Below are positions 12,472 through 22,100 of a DNA stretch of 64,000 nucleotides, one piece after another. This DNA comes from Candidatus Zhuqueibacterota bacterium. Lineage in GTDB: Bacteria > Zhuqueibacterota > Zhuqueibacteria > Oceanimicrobiales > Oceanimicrobiaceae. The stretch covers positions 182,805 to 246,804 of the forward strand of contig JAJDAF010000022.1 of assembly GCA_029261995.1 (NCBI GenBank), read 5' to 3'. The notes under the pieces are model-generated. The model saw only the letters and a list, made by a program, of their open reading frames with translations. It had not been told where the DNA came from and searched no databases. A program made the translations under genes and the position numbers. The first letter of the stretch is position 1. The number at the start of each line of letters is the position of its first letter.

Positions 12472-14010
12472 CTAAGTCTTGTCTGACTTTTCTCTTTCAA
12501 ATAGTTTCTTGATGGCGGGTTTGGTTACCTTGCCCATGACGTTGCGCGGCAGTGCTTCCAGAATCTGAACCCGGCTTGGGACTTTGTAAGGCGCCAGTTG
12601 CTCCTTTGCCCAGGCCCGAAATGATTCGATTGACATGCCTTTGCTGCCGGCGACAGTGACGGCGGCACAGACCACCTCACCCCATTCACTGTCTTCAACG
12701 CCAACCACTGCGCATTCCAGAATTTCGGCGTGGGTGCGCAACACTTCCTCTATTTCGAGGGCGGAAACTTTGTAGCCGCCAGTTTTAATGATGTCGATGG
12801 AACTTCGACCCAGGATTCGGAAATAGTCATCTTCGCGGACTACGACGTCGCCGGTTTTAAACCAGCCATCTACGAAGGCTTCCTGCGTCGCTTGTGGCCG
12901 CTGCCAGTATTCCAGGAATACGTTGCCGCCTTTGATTTGCAGTTCGCCCTGCGGGCCATCTTCCGTGACTTCGGCGCCATTTTCATCCATGATCCGGGCG
13001 GTGACGCCGGGGAGCGGCTGCCCGACACAGCCAGGCCTGCGTTCGTCTTCGAGCGGATTCGAAAGCGCCATGCCGATTTCGGTCATGCCGTAGCGTTCGA
13101 GCAATGTGTGGCCGCTGATTTCACGCCACTTTTGATGGGTAGAAACCGGTAGCGCGGCCGACCCTGAAACCATTAAGCGGAATTTGTTGCAGGCGGCGCT
13201 CAATTCTTTTTGACGGGCACGCGGGGCATCTTCCCAGGCCGCAACCAGCCGATTGTAAATGGTCGGCACCGCCATGAACAGAGTGAAAGGCCGCTCGACA
13301 AACGACTGCCACACCTGCTCAGCCTCGAAGCGCGGCAATAATTCGCAGGTCGCGCCAGCCCACAGCGCACAAGACAAAACATTGATGATGCCATGTGTGT
13401 GGTGCAACGGCAGCACATTTAGAATGTGATCATCCGCGGTCCAGCCCCAGGCTTCCAGAAGAGTCACAATCTGAGAGGCGTTGTTGCGATGTGTCATGAC
13501 AACGCCTTTCGGCTTGCTGGTGGTGCCGCTGGTGTAGAGAATCATGGCTCTGCGGTCAGTTCCGATGGTCGGCAGTCTGGTCTCGCTGCTTCCGTTCAGA
13601 GCTTCGTCGGTGGTCAGCAACCGAATCTGATGCCTGGCGGCAAGCGACTCGAGTTTAGCGGAGAATTCCGGTGCGGCAACAGTTGCTGCCGCCCGGGTGT
13701 CGCTCAGCGTGTATTCGAGTTCGGGCTCAGGGTGAGAAACGCAGTGCGGCACAGCCACACCGCCGGCCAGCCAAATTCCCCACTGGACAGTGACGTAGTC
13801 AAAACCTGGTGGAACCATAAAAGTGACGCGGGCTTCGCGCAGATCATCCTCTCCGGCCAGCAAGGCTGCGGCTACCCGGCGAGCGGCGACAAGCACATCC
13901 GAATAGGAGTGCTCGCCACTGCCATCGATAACCGCACAGCGTCCGGCGTTGTTTGCTGCTTGTTTGAAAATCGGCAGGGCCGAATAATCTGTGGTTGCCT
14001 TGTCAGTCAT
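12472..14010 (-). CDS. Acyl-CoA synthetase (AMP-forming)
   Basis: A 512-residue adenylate-forming ligase. The P-loop-like motif is ILYTSGTTSKPKG (about 158-170), the A5 motif is LLERYGMTE, the A7 Asp is in FKTGDVVV, and the A10 Lys is in PRNVMGKVTK near the C-terminus. The GYKVSALEIEEVL hinge is also present. It activates a carboxylic acid to the acyl-adenylate and then the CoA thioester in the cytosol. The arrangement resembles malonyl-CoA or medium-chain acyl-CoA ligases but the acid cannot be fixed from sequence alone. It stands between the membrane protein and the cyclase/formamidase. Confidence 0.9.
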   Translation of the reverse strand: MTDKATTDYSALPIFKQAANNAGRCAVIDGSGEHSYSDVLVAARRVAAALLAGEDDLREARVTFMVPPGFDYVTVQWGIWLAGGVAVPHCVSHPEPELEYTLSDTRAAATVAAPEFSAKLESLAARHQIRLLTTDEALNGSSETRLPTIGTDRRAMILYTSGTTSKPKGVVMTHRNNASQIVTLLEAWGWTADDHILNVLPLHHTHGIINVLSCALWAGATCELLPRFEAEQVWQSFVERPFTLFMAVPTIYNRLVAAWEDAPRARQKELSAACNKFRLMVSGSAALPVSTHQKWREISGHTLLERYGMTEIGMALSNPLEDERRPGCVGQPLPGVTARIMDENGAEVTEDGPQGELQIKGGNVFLEYWQRPQATQEAFVDGWFKTGDVVVREDDYFRILGRSSIDIIKTGGYKVSALEIEEVLRTHAEILECAVVGVEDSEWGEVVCAAVTVAGSKGMSIESFRAWAKEQLAPYKVPSRVQILEALPRNVMGKVTKPAIKKLFEREKSDKT

Positions 14011-14083
14011 CAGATTCTGTCTTCTTCACCAGATTTTTTCCAGTTGCGATTGTTTTGGGACCAAATCAGAAGCCCGGCTGAAC

Positions 14084-14869
14084 TCAGTCTTCCAGGAACG
14101 CCACGGCCCGGCAAAATGCAGCTTCCCCGCCCTTGAATTTCCACGGGAAAATGCCGAGCGTGGTACGCTTGTTTTGCAATTCCGGTGCTGAGATGTCGCC
14201 GCCCAGGTTTTCGACGTGCATGCAGTGGTGCGGGAACAATGCGTTGTGCGTCAACTGGTAGGCTTCGTCCGGGAAGATCTCTTTCATACCTTTGTCGCCA
14301 AATTTCTTGGCGCAGAGAGCCTGCACACGGTCGCAGTGGCCGTGCATGCCTTTGCCGAGAAAACGGCCGATTGGCAGGTTCATCGGGTGGTCGGTGGAAA
14401 TCTCATCAACTCCCCAGATGTGGATTTTCTTGTCCAGCAGCCATTGCACCATGTCAGGGTGTGCCCCCGGGTGCAGGTGGATGTAGCGCTCTTCGTCCGC
14501 TTCCTCTCCGAACTGACCATATTTGTGCCAGCCCGTATGCAGCAGCAGGATATCGCCCTCCCGGACTTCGACCCGGTCCTCGATCATCTTCGGCGTGTAA
14601 GCTGCGAGGTCGTCCATCTCGTCGGTGAGATCTACGATAACTCCCGGGCCATACAGCCATTCCAGAGGAATCTCATCGATCGTCATGCCGTTGGTGACGA
14701 AATGGCGGGGCGCGTCGAGATGGGTTCCCATGTGGTTCGAAGTCTGAATGTACTGTGCGTTGACGCCATGCTCAGCTTTGCGTTTGATGTATTTGACTTC
14801 AAACGGGGGGTAGTACGGCCAAAACGGGGCATCCTGATTCAGCGGTTGTGACAGGTCATAGAGTTTCAC
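14084..14869 (-). CDS. Cyclase family metal hydrolase (kynurenine formamidase-like)
   Basis: A GTG start at 14869 is chosen because AGGAGGG lies about eight bases ahead of it and conservation begins at VKLYDLSQPL; the open frame extends further upstream without domain features. The 261-residue product has the family's metal site: SNHMGTHLDAPRHF (HxGTHxDxPxH). Later motifs are DLTDEM, LLHTGWHKYG, GVDEISTDHP and CMHVENLGG. Members hydrolyse formyl-kynurenine, other amides or cyclic substrates with a divalent metal. It is the first gene of the minus-strand run ending with the SRPBCC protein. Confidence 0.88.
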   Translation of the reverse strand: MKLYDLSQPLNQDAPFWPYYPPFEVKYIKRKAEHGVNAQYIQTSNHMGTHLDAPRHFVTNGMTIDEIPLEWLYGPGVIVDLTDEMDDLAAYTPKMIEDRVEVREGDILLLHTGWHKYGQFGEEADEERYIHLHPGAHPDMVQWLLDKKIHIWGVDEISTDHPMNLPIGRFLGKGMHGHCDRVQALCAKKFGDKGMKEIFPDEAYQLTHNALFPHHCMHVENLGGDISAPELQNKRTTLGIFPWKFKGGEAAFCRAVAFLED

Positions 14870-15190
14870 GGGGTTTCCCTCCTGAATGTGCAATGAATGA
14901 GAATTGATGGCAGCCAGCGCAGGGCTCTCGTAAACGCAAGGATCGTTGGCCTTCAGCGAATTCGTTGCGGCAAAGGACCAGTTGCGCTGGTTGAACTGAG
15001 TAAAATTGCAAAGGCAAATATGTTCATCTGAAGGGAACAAGTCAAGCAGAAAATAACATGCATCACAGAGACCGTCTGCCGCCGAACGAGATGTTTCTTC
15101 TGCAAGCTTGCTTTCCCGGTGCGTGTTGCTTACTTTTACCCTGTCACAACAAAATCCAATCGTGGAAAGTATAGGAGTGGAGGAAAGCCG

Positions 15191-15460
15191 ATGCAAAGAA
15201 TGATGGTTGCCAGGGTAGGATTCGACAACGCCTGTTCAAACCTGAGGAAGGCAGCAGTGCTTCAGGTGCTGCTCGGCCTGGCCCTTTTATATGTTGGCTT
15301 TTGGCGGTACAGCGCCGAGGAAACTGCGTTCCTCGGCGAATTCATCATCGTGCTGCGTCTTCTTCCCTTCATGTTGTTCTACCTGGGACTGAAGTGCTTT
15401 CTTATTTTCAAACATCTCCGCAACAGTGTGCAGATGGATGCTGACCTCCCCAACGAGTGA
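15191..15460 (+). CDS. Small two-helix membrane protein
   Basis: The ATG at 15191 follows a GGAGG box by a few bases; the open frame reaches back to 15119 but lacks a ribosome site there. The product has 89 residues with two membrane segments (VLQVLLGLALLYVGFW and LLPFMLFYLGLKCFLIF) separated by a short acidic loop. The tail is polar and ends in DLPNE. I do not recognise the family. It is divergent from the cyclase gene. Confidence 0.55.
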   Translation: MQRMMVARVGFDNACSNLRKAAVLQVLLGLALLYVGFWRYSAEETAFLGEFIIVLRLLPFMLFYLGLKCFLIFKHLRNSVQMDADLPNE

Positions 15461-15657
15461 GCCGTGTCACTCTAACATCTGTCATTTTTTTCAAAAAAGT
15501 AAAATATTTTGAAAGAAAATTGGCAGTCGCCGCATCTATATTAACAGAACGTCACTGTTCCTGGAAACCACCTGGCAAGTCAATTCCTCACCATCCTATC
15601 CTCACCTTATTACTTTGTGCAAATTGTCAGGTGGTTTTTGGTTTCCCCGGCCAAAAG
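15461..15657. other. Intergenic, nothing recognised
   Basis: AT-rich in its first half (TTTTTTTCAAAAAAG-like runs near 15485-15510). It lies between convergent genes. No clear hairpin plus T-run was found. Confidence 0.3.
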
Positions 15658-16599
15658 TTATTGCGCGACAAATATCCTGGAATCGGGATGAAAATCCAGC
15701 CACCCAAATCGGTACGCTAGAACCCCCGGAAGCAAGGTGCCTGTTTCGTCTTCCGCCCACGCAGTCATAGCGTCTTTTTCATATCTGACGGTGATTTTTT
15801 TGCCGCCAAGTTGATATTCAAACGATGCCGACGCCTTGTCGAGCTGCGCAAAAGGGAAGTAGGCGGGTTCTCCGTTAATCACAAGGCCAAGGCCGAGCAC
15901 GGAGGTGTCATGCGTGTCTGGCTGATTTTCAGGGCGCGGCGTTCCCGGCTTGCGGTTGCGGTAAAGATAGGGCCTGCCGGCTTCGCCGTCGATGGTGAGA
16001 ACACGCGTTTCGGGATGCAGGCTGAGCCAATGCTTCCAGGTGGTTTGCAGGGACGGGATGACGCTGAGCGGTTCATCTTTCATGGGGCCGATAATTGCTT
16101 TGTTTTCCAACTGCGACCAGACACTTCCGGTTTCGCGGTCTACGAATAGCAGGTTGTCATTCAGCAATCCCATCGCGAAATCGAAAGTAAGTTTGCGGTT
16201 GTTGTACTCGCGGGCGTACACGACGCCTGATCCGGTGAGCGGTCACCAGGTTGGCGCGACGGAAGTCTTGCCGACTTTCGAGTCCAGCACTTCATAGTTT
16301 GCGACATAGCGAATCGGGTAGGCAACCGCTTCCCCGTCCTGCACCACGCCGATGACCAGATCATCGTTTTCCAGGCTAGCCTGGTCCGCGGGGACGGTCG
16401 GTAAATCGACAGGCACTTCGTGAACCTCGACCTCGACCTGTTCGAGTGGGCCGCCTGGGCGCGCTTGCATGAGTCCCGAGACGGTTTTGGGTGGTTTGAG
16501 TTTCTGGCCTTCGTCGGCCTGAGGCTGGTTGTTCTTCGTGCAGGCAATTCCGCAGAGAACGATTGTGGCAGCCAGCATCAATCGTGGTAATAATCGCAT
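15658..16599 (-). CDS. DUF3179 lipoprotein with in-frame TGA, candidate selenoprotein
   Basis: Reading from 16599, the frame begins with a lipoprotein-type signal (MRLLPRLMLAATIVLCGIAC) and the DUF3179 N-terminal part (DLVIGVVQDGEAVAYPIRY, NYEVLDSKVG). It meets TGA at 16243-16245 and continues in the same frame to 15658 through PLTGSGVVYARE, MGLLNDNLLFVDRETGSVWSQ and HPETRVLTIDGE. DUF3179 proteins normally have a Cys-Pro-Leu motif (T-Y/W-C-P-L) here; the TGA takes the place of that Cys (codon 119; T-W-TGA-P-L-T). The whole is 313 residues, a usual length. A hairpin starts 15 bases after the TGA. With a NifS-SelD fusion in the same window, selenocysteine is plausible. The alternative is a TGC-to-TGA nonsense mutation making a pseudogene. 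Confidence 0.7.
16213..16245 (-). promoter_or_regulatory. Putative bacterial SECIS element after the TGA
   Basis: Reading the minus strand, TGA (16245-16243) is followed by 15 bases, then GGCGT (16227-16223), loop CGTGT (16222-16218) and ACGCC (16217-16213), a perfect five-pair stem. The outer bases CTC and GAG can add a lower helix. The loop contains GU and starts 21 bases after the TGA, within the usual 16-37 base range of bacterial SECIS loops. The stem is short and could be chance; SelB binding is not shown. Confidence 0.4.
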
Positions 16600-16949
16600 T
16601 GCAGCCCTCCGTTGGTTTTTAGGATAGACCGAAGATAAGACAACCGCAGCGCAAATGCAATCCTACAGTGCCGCTGTAAGCCAACCATTTGGCTGTTCAG
16701 AGCCTTCCTCTAGTGTTGGTTCGCTCGATGCGCCGGGTCGTTTGTCATTGTCGGTAAACGTGAACCTGCTGCACGAATATGTAAAGCAGATTCGCGTTAC
16801 GCGGGCTGTCCGTCTCCTCGTGGCAAATGTAGATGTTCAGGCCGCTGGGCCCGCCGGCCAAGCCGCACAGCGTTGTTCCCCCCGCTGGCACAGGGATTGC
16901 GTTTCCGGGCCTTCAAGTCCCATAGCCAATCGATTTCGAGGAAAACATC
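16600..16949. other. Divergent intergenic region
   Basis: This 350-base gap separates the DUF3179 gene from the methyltransferase, which diverge. Open frames crossing it (for example 16655 onward) have no recognisable domain and run into the methyltransferase in another frame. No convincing promoter pair was found. Confidence 0.3.
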
Positions 16950-17785
16950 ATGATCAGAGCTGCAAAAACTACCGGCGGTGGTACGGCGGAGGCAACCTGG
17001 GCGCCAGACCAAAGTCAAAGAAAAAGGATACGGACCACGAATCGAGACTTCTACCAGGACTATTACCGGGCGCGCCCGCATCTGAGTCTGCGCTACGACT
17101 ACATCTACAGAAAACGATTGCTGCGCGCTTTTCTCAAAGAGAATAAAATTTCGGTGTCACAAAAAAAGTGCTTGACCTCGGATTTGGAAATGGCGCTCTG
17201 TTATTTTCCTTTGAGCGCAATTGCGAGCTGCACGGGCTCGAGATATCGCGTTCCGCCATTGACCTGGCCTGGAGAGAAGCGTGGCGTCGAGGTTATGATG
17301 AATACAGCTTTCGCCAGCATGATCTACACGACCCTTTGCCTTACCCTGGCGGGTCTTTTGATTTGGTTATTTGCTCACATGTACTGGAGCACATCCAGAA
17401 CGACAGCGCCTTGCTTTCGGACATCCATCGTGTTTTGAAACCAAGTGGGCACTTGTTGCTTTTTGTCCCGATTCACGAGGAAACCAGTATCGAGACGGGT
17501 TGCAAACATGTCCAGAAATACGCGACTTCCCGCGTGCTGCAAAAGGCACGGCAATGCGGTTTCCGTGCGACTAGGATTCAGGAACATCAGTTCTTTGATC
17601 GGCCGTTTAAGATGTTCGCACCCTTTGCACGGCGCCATTTTCCGCTGGACTTGCTACGGGAGGCTGTGCAATACACCACCTGCTTTCTGGTGGTGCTGAC
17701 TTGCGTGAGATTTGTTGAGAAGGCTCTGATGCGAGCTGGCGTGCGGGCGACCTCTTTGTTCGTCGGATTGAAGAAGGGTATCTAA
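16950..17785 (+). CDS. SAM-dependent methyltransferase in two frames joined by a slippery heptamer
   Basis: The ATG at 16950 has GAGGA about ten bases upstream. The first 73 codons give an N-terminal region (FYQDYYRARPHLSLRYDYIYRKRLL) and end in SQKK. A -1 shift at 17168 then gives VLDLGFGNGALLFSFE, the SAM-binding motif I, with CSHVLEHIQND (motif IV) and LKPSGHLLLFVP (motif V). The product would be 278 residues, a normal class I methyltransferase; neither frame alone is complete. The C-terminal hydrophobic stretch (CFLVVLTCVRFVEKA) could touch the membrane. The junction is A-AAA-AAG, the dnaX-type -1 slippery heptamer, so either programmed frameshifting or an indel in the seven-A run explains it. 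The substrate is unknown. Confidence 0.7.
17162..17218 (+). other. Possible -1 frameshift signal
   Basis: The heptamer A-AAA-AAG (17162-17168) is in the correct phase for a -1 shift from the upstream frame into the methyltransferase frame. Downstream, GCGCTC (17193-17198) and GAGCGC (17213-17218) form a perfect six-pair stem. The gap from heptamer to stem is about 24 bases, longer than the 5-9 typical of known stimulators, which weakens the case. Confidence 0.35.
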
Positions 17786-17837
17786 ATGAAAAGCGGAGCA
17801 GTGCGGCGTGGCGCGAATGGCAGATAGGACAGCCAGT

Positions 17838-18599
17838 CTATCGAAAGCGCAGACTCAGGCAGGACAGGCCACCCTCAGCCTTTTGGAATTCGGAGACATC
17901 GGTTGTGGCGACCTTGAACTCGAGTTCGCGCAGATTGGCAATCGTCTTGTGGAAAGCAGAATGCAAGCAGACCGTGCCGTTGATGTGGATGGCGTTCGCG
18001 GCCCAGGGTTCAGTATTATCGATGGTCATCACGTTGAACTCCGAAAATGGTGACAGGTCCAGCCAGCTCGGATTCACCAGCAGCGAGCGTTCGCTAATGT
18101 CGCAGGCTGCGGATTTCAGGTGCAGGCAGCCGTGCACCTGCACGGGTCTGACTTCATAATCGAAGGGGGCGAGCATCTTTTGCAGCGATGCAATGCCGGC
18201 GCTGTTGGTCCGTGCGGTCTGCCCCACAAATACGGTGCTGCCCATTTGAATGACGTCGCCGCCGTCAAGCGTGGCTGGCGGTTTGATTTGGGCGATGCTT
18301 CTGTGCTTGCTGAGTTCGGCTTCGATCAGACCGGTTTCGCCGCGCCGGGATTCGGCGCCTGGACGAGTGATGACAGCCAGCTCATCGAAGACAAGAGCCG
18401 TGTCTTCGACAAAGACTGCGTCTGGAAGACCGTCGTTGTCGGACAGCATTGTAATCTGCACCCCCAGCGATTCCAGCATTGAGCAATAGTCTTGATGCTG
18501 TGACGACGCGATAGAGTGGTCAATCGCAACACGCTCAAGATAGGTTAGCTCGCAGTCACCGATGCCCGGCGACACTGTGTGAAGAATTGCTTTGGTCAT
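17838..18599 (-). CDS. Dimethylarginine dimethylaminohydrolase-like amidinohydrolase
   Basis: A 253-residue protein of the guanidino-group-modifying family. Visible family motifs are PDAVFVEDTALV (Asp/Glu substrate site), TRPGAESRRGE, LDGGDVI, the catalytic-type His in VHGCLHLKSA, and the nucleophilic Cys near the C-terminus in GGLSCLSLRF. These enzymes hydrolyse methylated arginines to citrulline and methylamines, or related guanidines. It lies convergent with the methyltransferase gene and downstream of the ProX-like gene. DDAH is the best fit over arginine deiminase by its length. Confidence 0.88.
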   Translation of the reverse strand: MTKAILHTVSPGIGDCELTYLERVAIDHSIASSQHQDYCSMLESLGVQITMLSDNDGLPDAVFVEDTALVFDELAVITRPGAESRRGETGLIEAELSKHRSIAQIKPPATLDGGDVIQMGSTVFVGQTARTNSAGIASLQKMLAPFDYEVRPVQVHGCLHLKSAACDISERSLLVNPSWLDLSPFSEFNVMTIDNTEPWAANAIHINGTVCLHSAFHKTIANLRELEFKVATTDVSEFQKAEGGLSCLSLRFR

Positions 18600-18693
18600 G
18601 GTCCTGTTTGGTCGGGAGTTTTACAAAGATAGCAGGCGAGATGAGAAGAATCAAGAGATTTCGGCGGTAATCGGCGTCTCCGCAAAGGCTGGG

Positions 18694-19191
18694 TCAGTCT
18701 TTCTTCTTATGTGGTACGGCAATCACGCGTGGGTCGTGTTCCGTAATTGAGAGAAACTTGGCGAGATCCCGTCTTTGTATGACAAGCGTGCTGGTGTTGA
18801 CCAGCGGGTGGCAACGCAGGGCCTCTGACTGCCAGAGGCCCTGATCGACCACCACTTCAACGGCCCCATCTGAGTCATTCAAAACCGCCAGCAGACTGAC
18901 CGCGCCGGGCTCAATGTCGAGATAGCGTTTTAGCCTTTCGGCTGAAGCGAAACTCAAATTTGTCACTTCCAGCAGGCCGGAAAGAGCCCGGATATCGATG
19001 TCGTGTTCATGGCCAACCACTACCAGAAAGTGGCGGCGTCCCTTTTTGTCTCGCAGTAGCAGGTTTTTGGTGTCTGCGCCGGGCATGGCTGGGGTGAGCA
19101 GTTTCGCCTGCTCGCAGGTGAAGACCGGCGGGTGGTCGAAACGTTCAAATTCGATTGCGTGCTCTTCAAGAAATCGGTAGAGATCCATCAC
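18694..19191 (-). CDS. YbaK/ProX-type aminoacyl-tRNA deacylase
   Basis: A 165-residue protein of the YbaK/EbsC fold, close to ProX/PrdX. Typical points are FERFDHPPVFTCEQA near the N-terminus, the Lys in DTKNLLLRDKKGRR, LSFASAERLKRYL, PGAVSLLAVLND and LRCHPLVNTSTL. ProX hydrolyses Ala-tRNA(Pro) mischarged by prolyl-tRNA synthetase. The start overlaps the stop of the GWxTD gene by four bases (ATGA), so the two are translationally linked. The assignment to ProX rather than YbaK rests on motif appearance and length. Confidence 0.85.
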   Translation of the reverse strand: MMDLYRFLEEHAIEFERFDHPPVFTCEQAKLLTPAMPGADTKNLLLRDKKGRRHFLVVVGHEHDIDIRALSGLLEVTNLSFASAERLKRYLDIEPGAVSLLAVLNDSDGAVEVVVDQGLWQSEALRCHPLVNTSTLVIQRRDLAKFLSITEHDPRVIAVPHKKKD

Positions 19192-22100
19192 TGTCCATCC
19201 AACACAACTCCAATGGCACTACGTGAGCTTCGTTTGGAAATCCGGTCAGAGATGGTAACAGTCAGCTCGTATTCACCTTCCTCCAGGTTGCTGACATTCA
19301 CGCCAGCGTATTCGATGGAGGTTTCGCTGGTACCCATCCGGTTTTCTTTCAGAGCGACGCTTTTCTTGCGTTTGCTGCCACCAGGCAGAAGCTTTGCCAA
19401 TCCGCTGCGCTTTTTTCTGAGTTGCCGGATATTGATCTCGATATCAAAAGAGGTTTCGCCTTCGTCGTTGCGGCTCAGATTGTAAATCTCGTAATACAGG
19501 AAAACGGGATCGGATAGACCAAAGGTTTTAGATGGGTTCGGCACCAGGGCCAAATTCTTCTTGGCAAACGGGCCTGCCTTCCCGGGCCGAACCTCATTTG
19601 CGAGAATCAGGTCGCTGACGGATAGCGGCCCGGGAGCATAGTCGGGTACCTCCAGGTCGAAGTTCCAGGCGGCAACTTTGTGCAGGCGGTCGTCGCGGGC
19701 GTGCAGGGAGAAGTGGTAGTTGCCGGGCTCCGCCTTGAATTCGTAACGGTGTAAGTAGAATCCGCGATTCACATGGCTGGAGTCATCCGGCTCCACGTTT
19801 GCCGTTTCATTTGCACTCGCGACTGGGCGCCAGTAAACATCGTACATGCCGGCGCCGTGCTCGATTTCGAATTTCCCGGTTTTCACCGCCGTCGGGTCTT
19901 CAAGCTCCGAAATGGGGATTCCAAGATAGACTTCCACTGCGGTCCTGCGTCCAACCCCACGGAAACTGCTGATGAAATAGGGCAAACTCAGGTCGGAATA
20001 CTGCTCATCCCAAGTGTGAAAATCCGATTGCATGCTGGCCAGAATAACCTGGCGACTCTCTTCGATGACCTGATACTGCAGGTTGAGGCTCTCCTGGCGG
20101 TTACGCGTCAGGGCGATACGGTCCATCTTGGGATCCCAGCCTGTTCTGTCTTGTAGCAGACTGAGCTTGTCTGGCAGAATCGGCACCAGTTGCCAGTCGT
20201 TTTTCACGCCAAGGTTTTCGTCTACAACGAAATGGAAGATGAGCTTGTCGCGGTCCTGGCGGCGGTAATAGAGCCACGATTCGTTGCTGACGTCGGTGTC
20301 GGCGGTGCGGGCGATCTCATCCGGCTCTCCATGGCGGATATAAATGAGACCTTTATCGTTGAACTCGTCATTCAACCAGTAGGTTGTTGGAAATTTCAGT
20401 TCTATGGCCTTGTTGGCCCGGTTGGCATCGGAGCGTGCACCGTCGAACCAGTAGCCCTGTTCCGCGTGCACCAGCCTGCGATAGTGCTCAATGGCCCGCG
20501 CATTCTTTGACGCTGCCGGCGTCGGGTTGCGTGCTGTCCAGAAGCCTAAAAAGAACGCCTTTTGATCCTGTGCCCGGCGCAGTTTTTGGTAAAAATCATA
20601 CTCCGTATCTTTGAAGAGGTACTTCCAGTCCTCGAAAAGAAAAGCCACGTCGGTCTTGGAGCGTGACTGCTTCAGAGCCAGTCTGAAGTAGCGGTTGGCC
20701 TCTTCTTCATCGCCCTTCTGGATGTTGAGCCTGATTCTTGCGAGGTAGATCAGCGTGGAGTTGAAGCCGGGGTAGTAGTTGATGATCGAGTCGTAGAGCG
20801 AGTCGGCCCGGGCGATCTTGCCGGTTCGACGGAGTTGCTCGGCGAGCAGGTAATCAGCCCAGGGGCCAGAGTGCGTCTGGCGCCAGGTCGTGAATTCTAT
20901 CTCAGTGCTGTTCATCATCATCAGCCTGTGCAGTTTCCACAACCCGGTGTGCGCTGTTGCAAGGGCTGGTTTTAGAACGAGCTGGCGATGCCCGTAGGCG
21001 AGCGCCCCGTCCCAGTTGCCCTGCCATCTCTCAAGCAGGCCGCGCTGGAAAAGCACGTCTTCGTAGGTTGAATCCGCTGCAATAAGCTGGTCAAACCGTT
21101 TTCTGGAATTGGCGAAGAGCTTTTTTTTGAAGATCAGGCTGTTGGTTTTTCCGTCTTCGCGATAAGCGACGCCGAGGGCGTACATGGCCTCGTGTTCCAG
21201 CGGCTGCACTTCCAACAGTTTATTGTACCAGTTTTTGACCTCATCCCAGTCTCGGTGCTCGAATGCAATCTGGCCCAGCCCGCGAAATGCCTGAACTGTC
21301 CCCGGATATATCTTGATTGCGCGTCGATATTCTTTTTCAGCGTTGTCTAACTGACCCTGCTTGTGATAACTTCGCGCTTCATTCAAGATTGGGATGGTAT
21401 TGGGATTAGGTCCATTGTTGATGTAGTAGTTGGTCTCCTCGTTCATCGGATCGATGTTAAGCGCTCGTTTGAACCAACGCTTGCTTTTTCCCCAGTCAAG
21501 CATGCGGTGGTAGAGTTTGCCCAGCCCGTTGAGGGCGCGCAGGGATTGATGGTCCATCATCAGGGCTTGCTCGTACAGCTTTTTGGCCTCCTTTAGGTCG
21601 CGCGCTTCCACCAGGCTGTCTGCCTGGTTCAATCTGCGTTCAAGCTTCGGGTTGCGCAGGAGGCGCAATGCCAAATCATCACCGGCATTGATTTCCAGGA
21701 CCTGTTGCACCCGTCCTTTGAATTTCTGCCATTTTTCATCCTGGTAAGCGATTTCGGTTAGTCTACGCAGCGCCGGCAGCGATTGCGAGTTGTAATGCAG
21801 AACCTTTTCGTATGCCCTTTCGGCCGATTTCAAATCCCCCGATTTGAAGGACTTATCGCCGCGCTTCAGATTGCTGATGATGTCCGGGTTGTTCTCGAAG
21901 TAGGTTTTGGCAATGCGGTTCTCCGGATCGAGAGTCAGCGTCTTCCTGAACCAGACCTGGGTTTTCTGCCAGTCGTGGCGTCGCTGCGCAAGTTCTCCCA
22001 GCCCGTTTATGGCCTTCACTGAGTTCGCATCGAACACAAGTGCTTGCTGATAAGCGCGTTCCGCCATCTTCCAGTTTTTGACGGAGCGCAGGCTGTCAGC

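Noticed and set aside
16655..17146. 163-residue plus-strand frame
   Set aside because: It overlaps the methyltransferase start in another frame and looks non-coding in composition.
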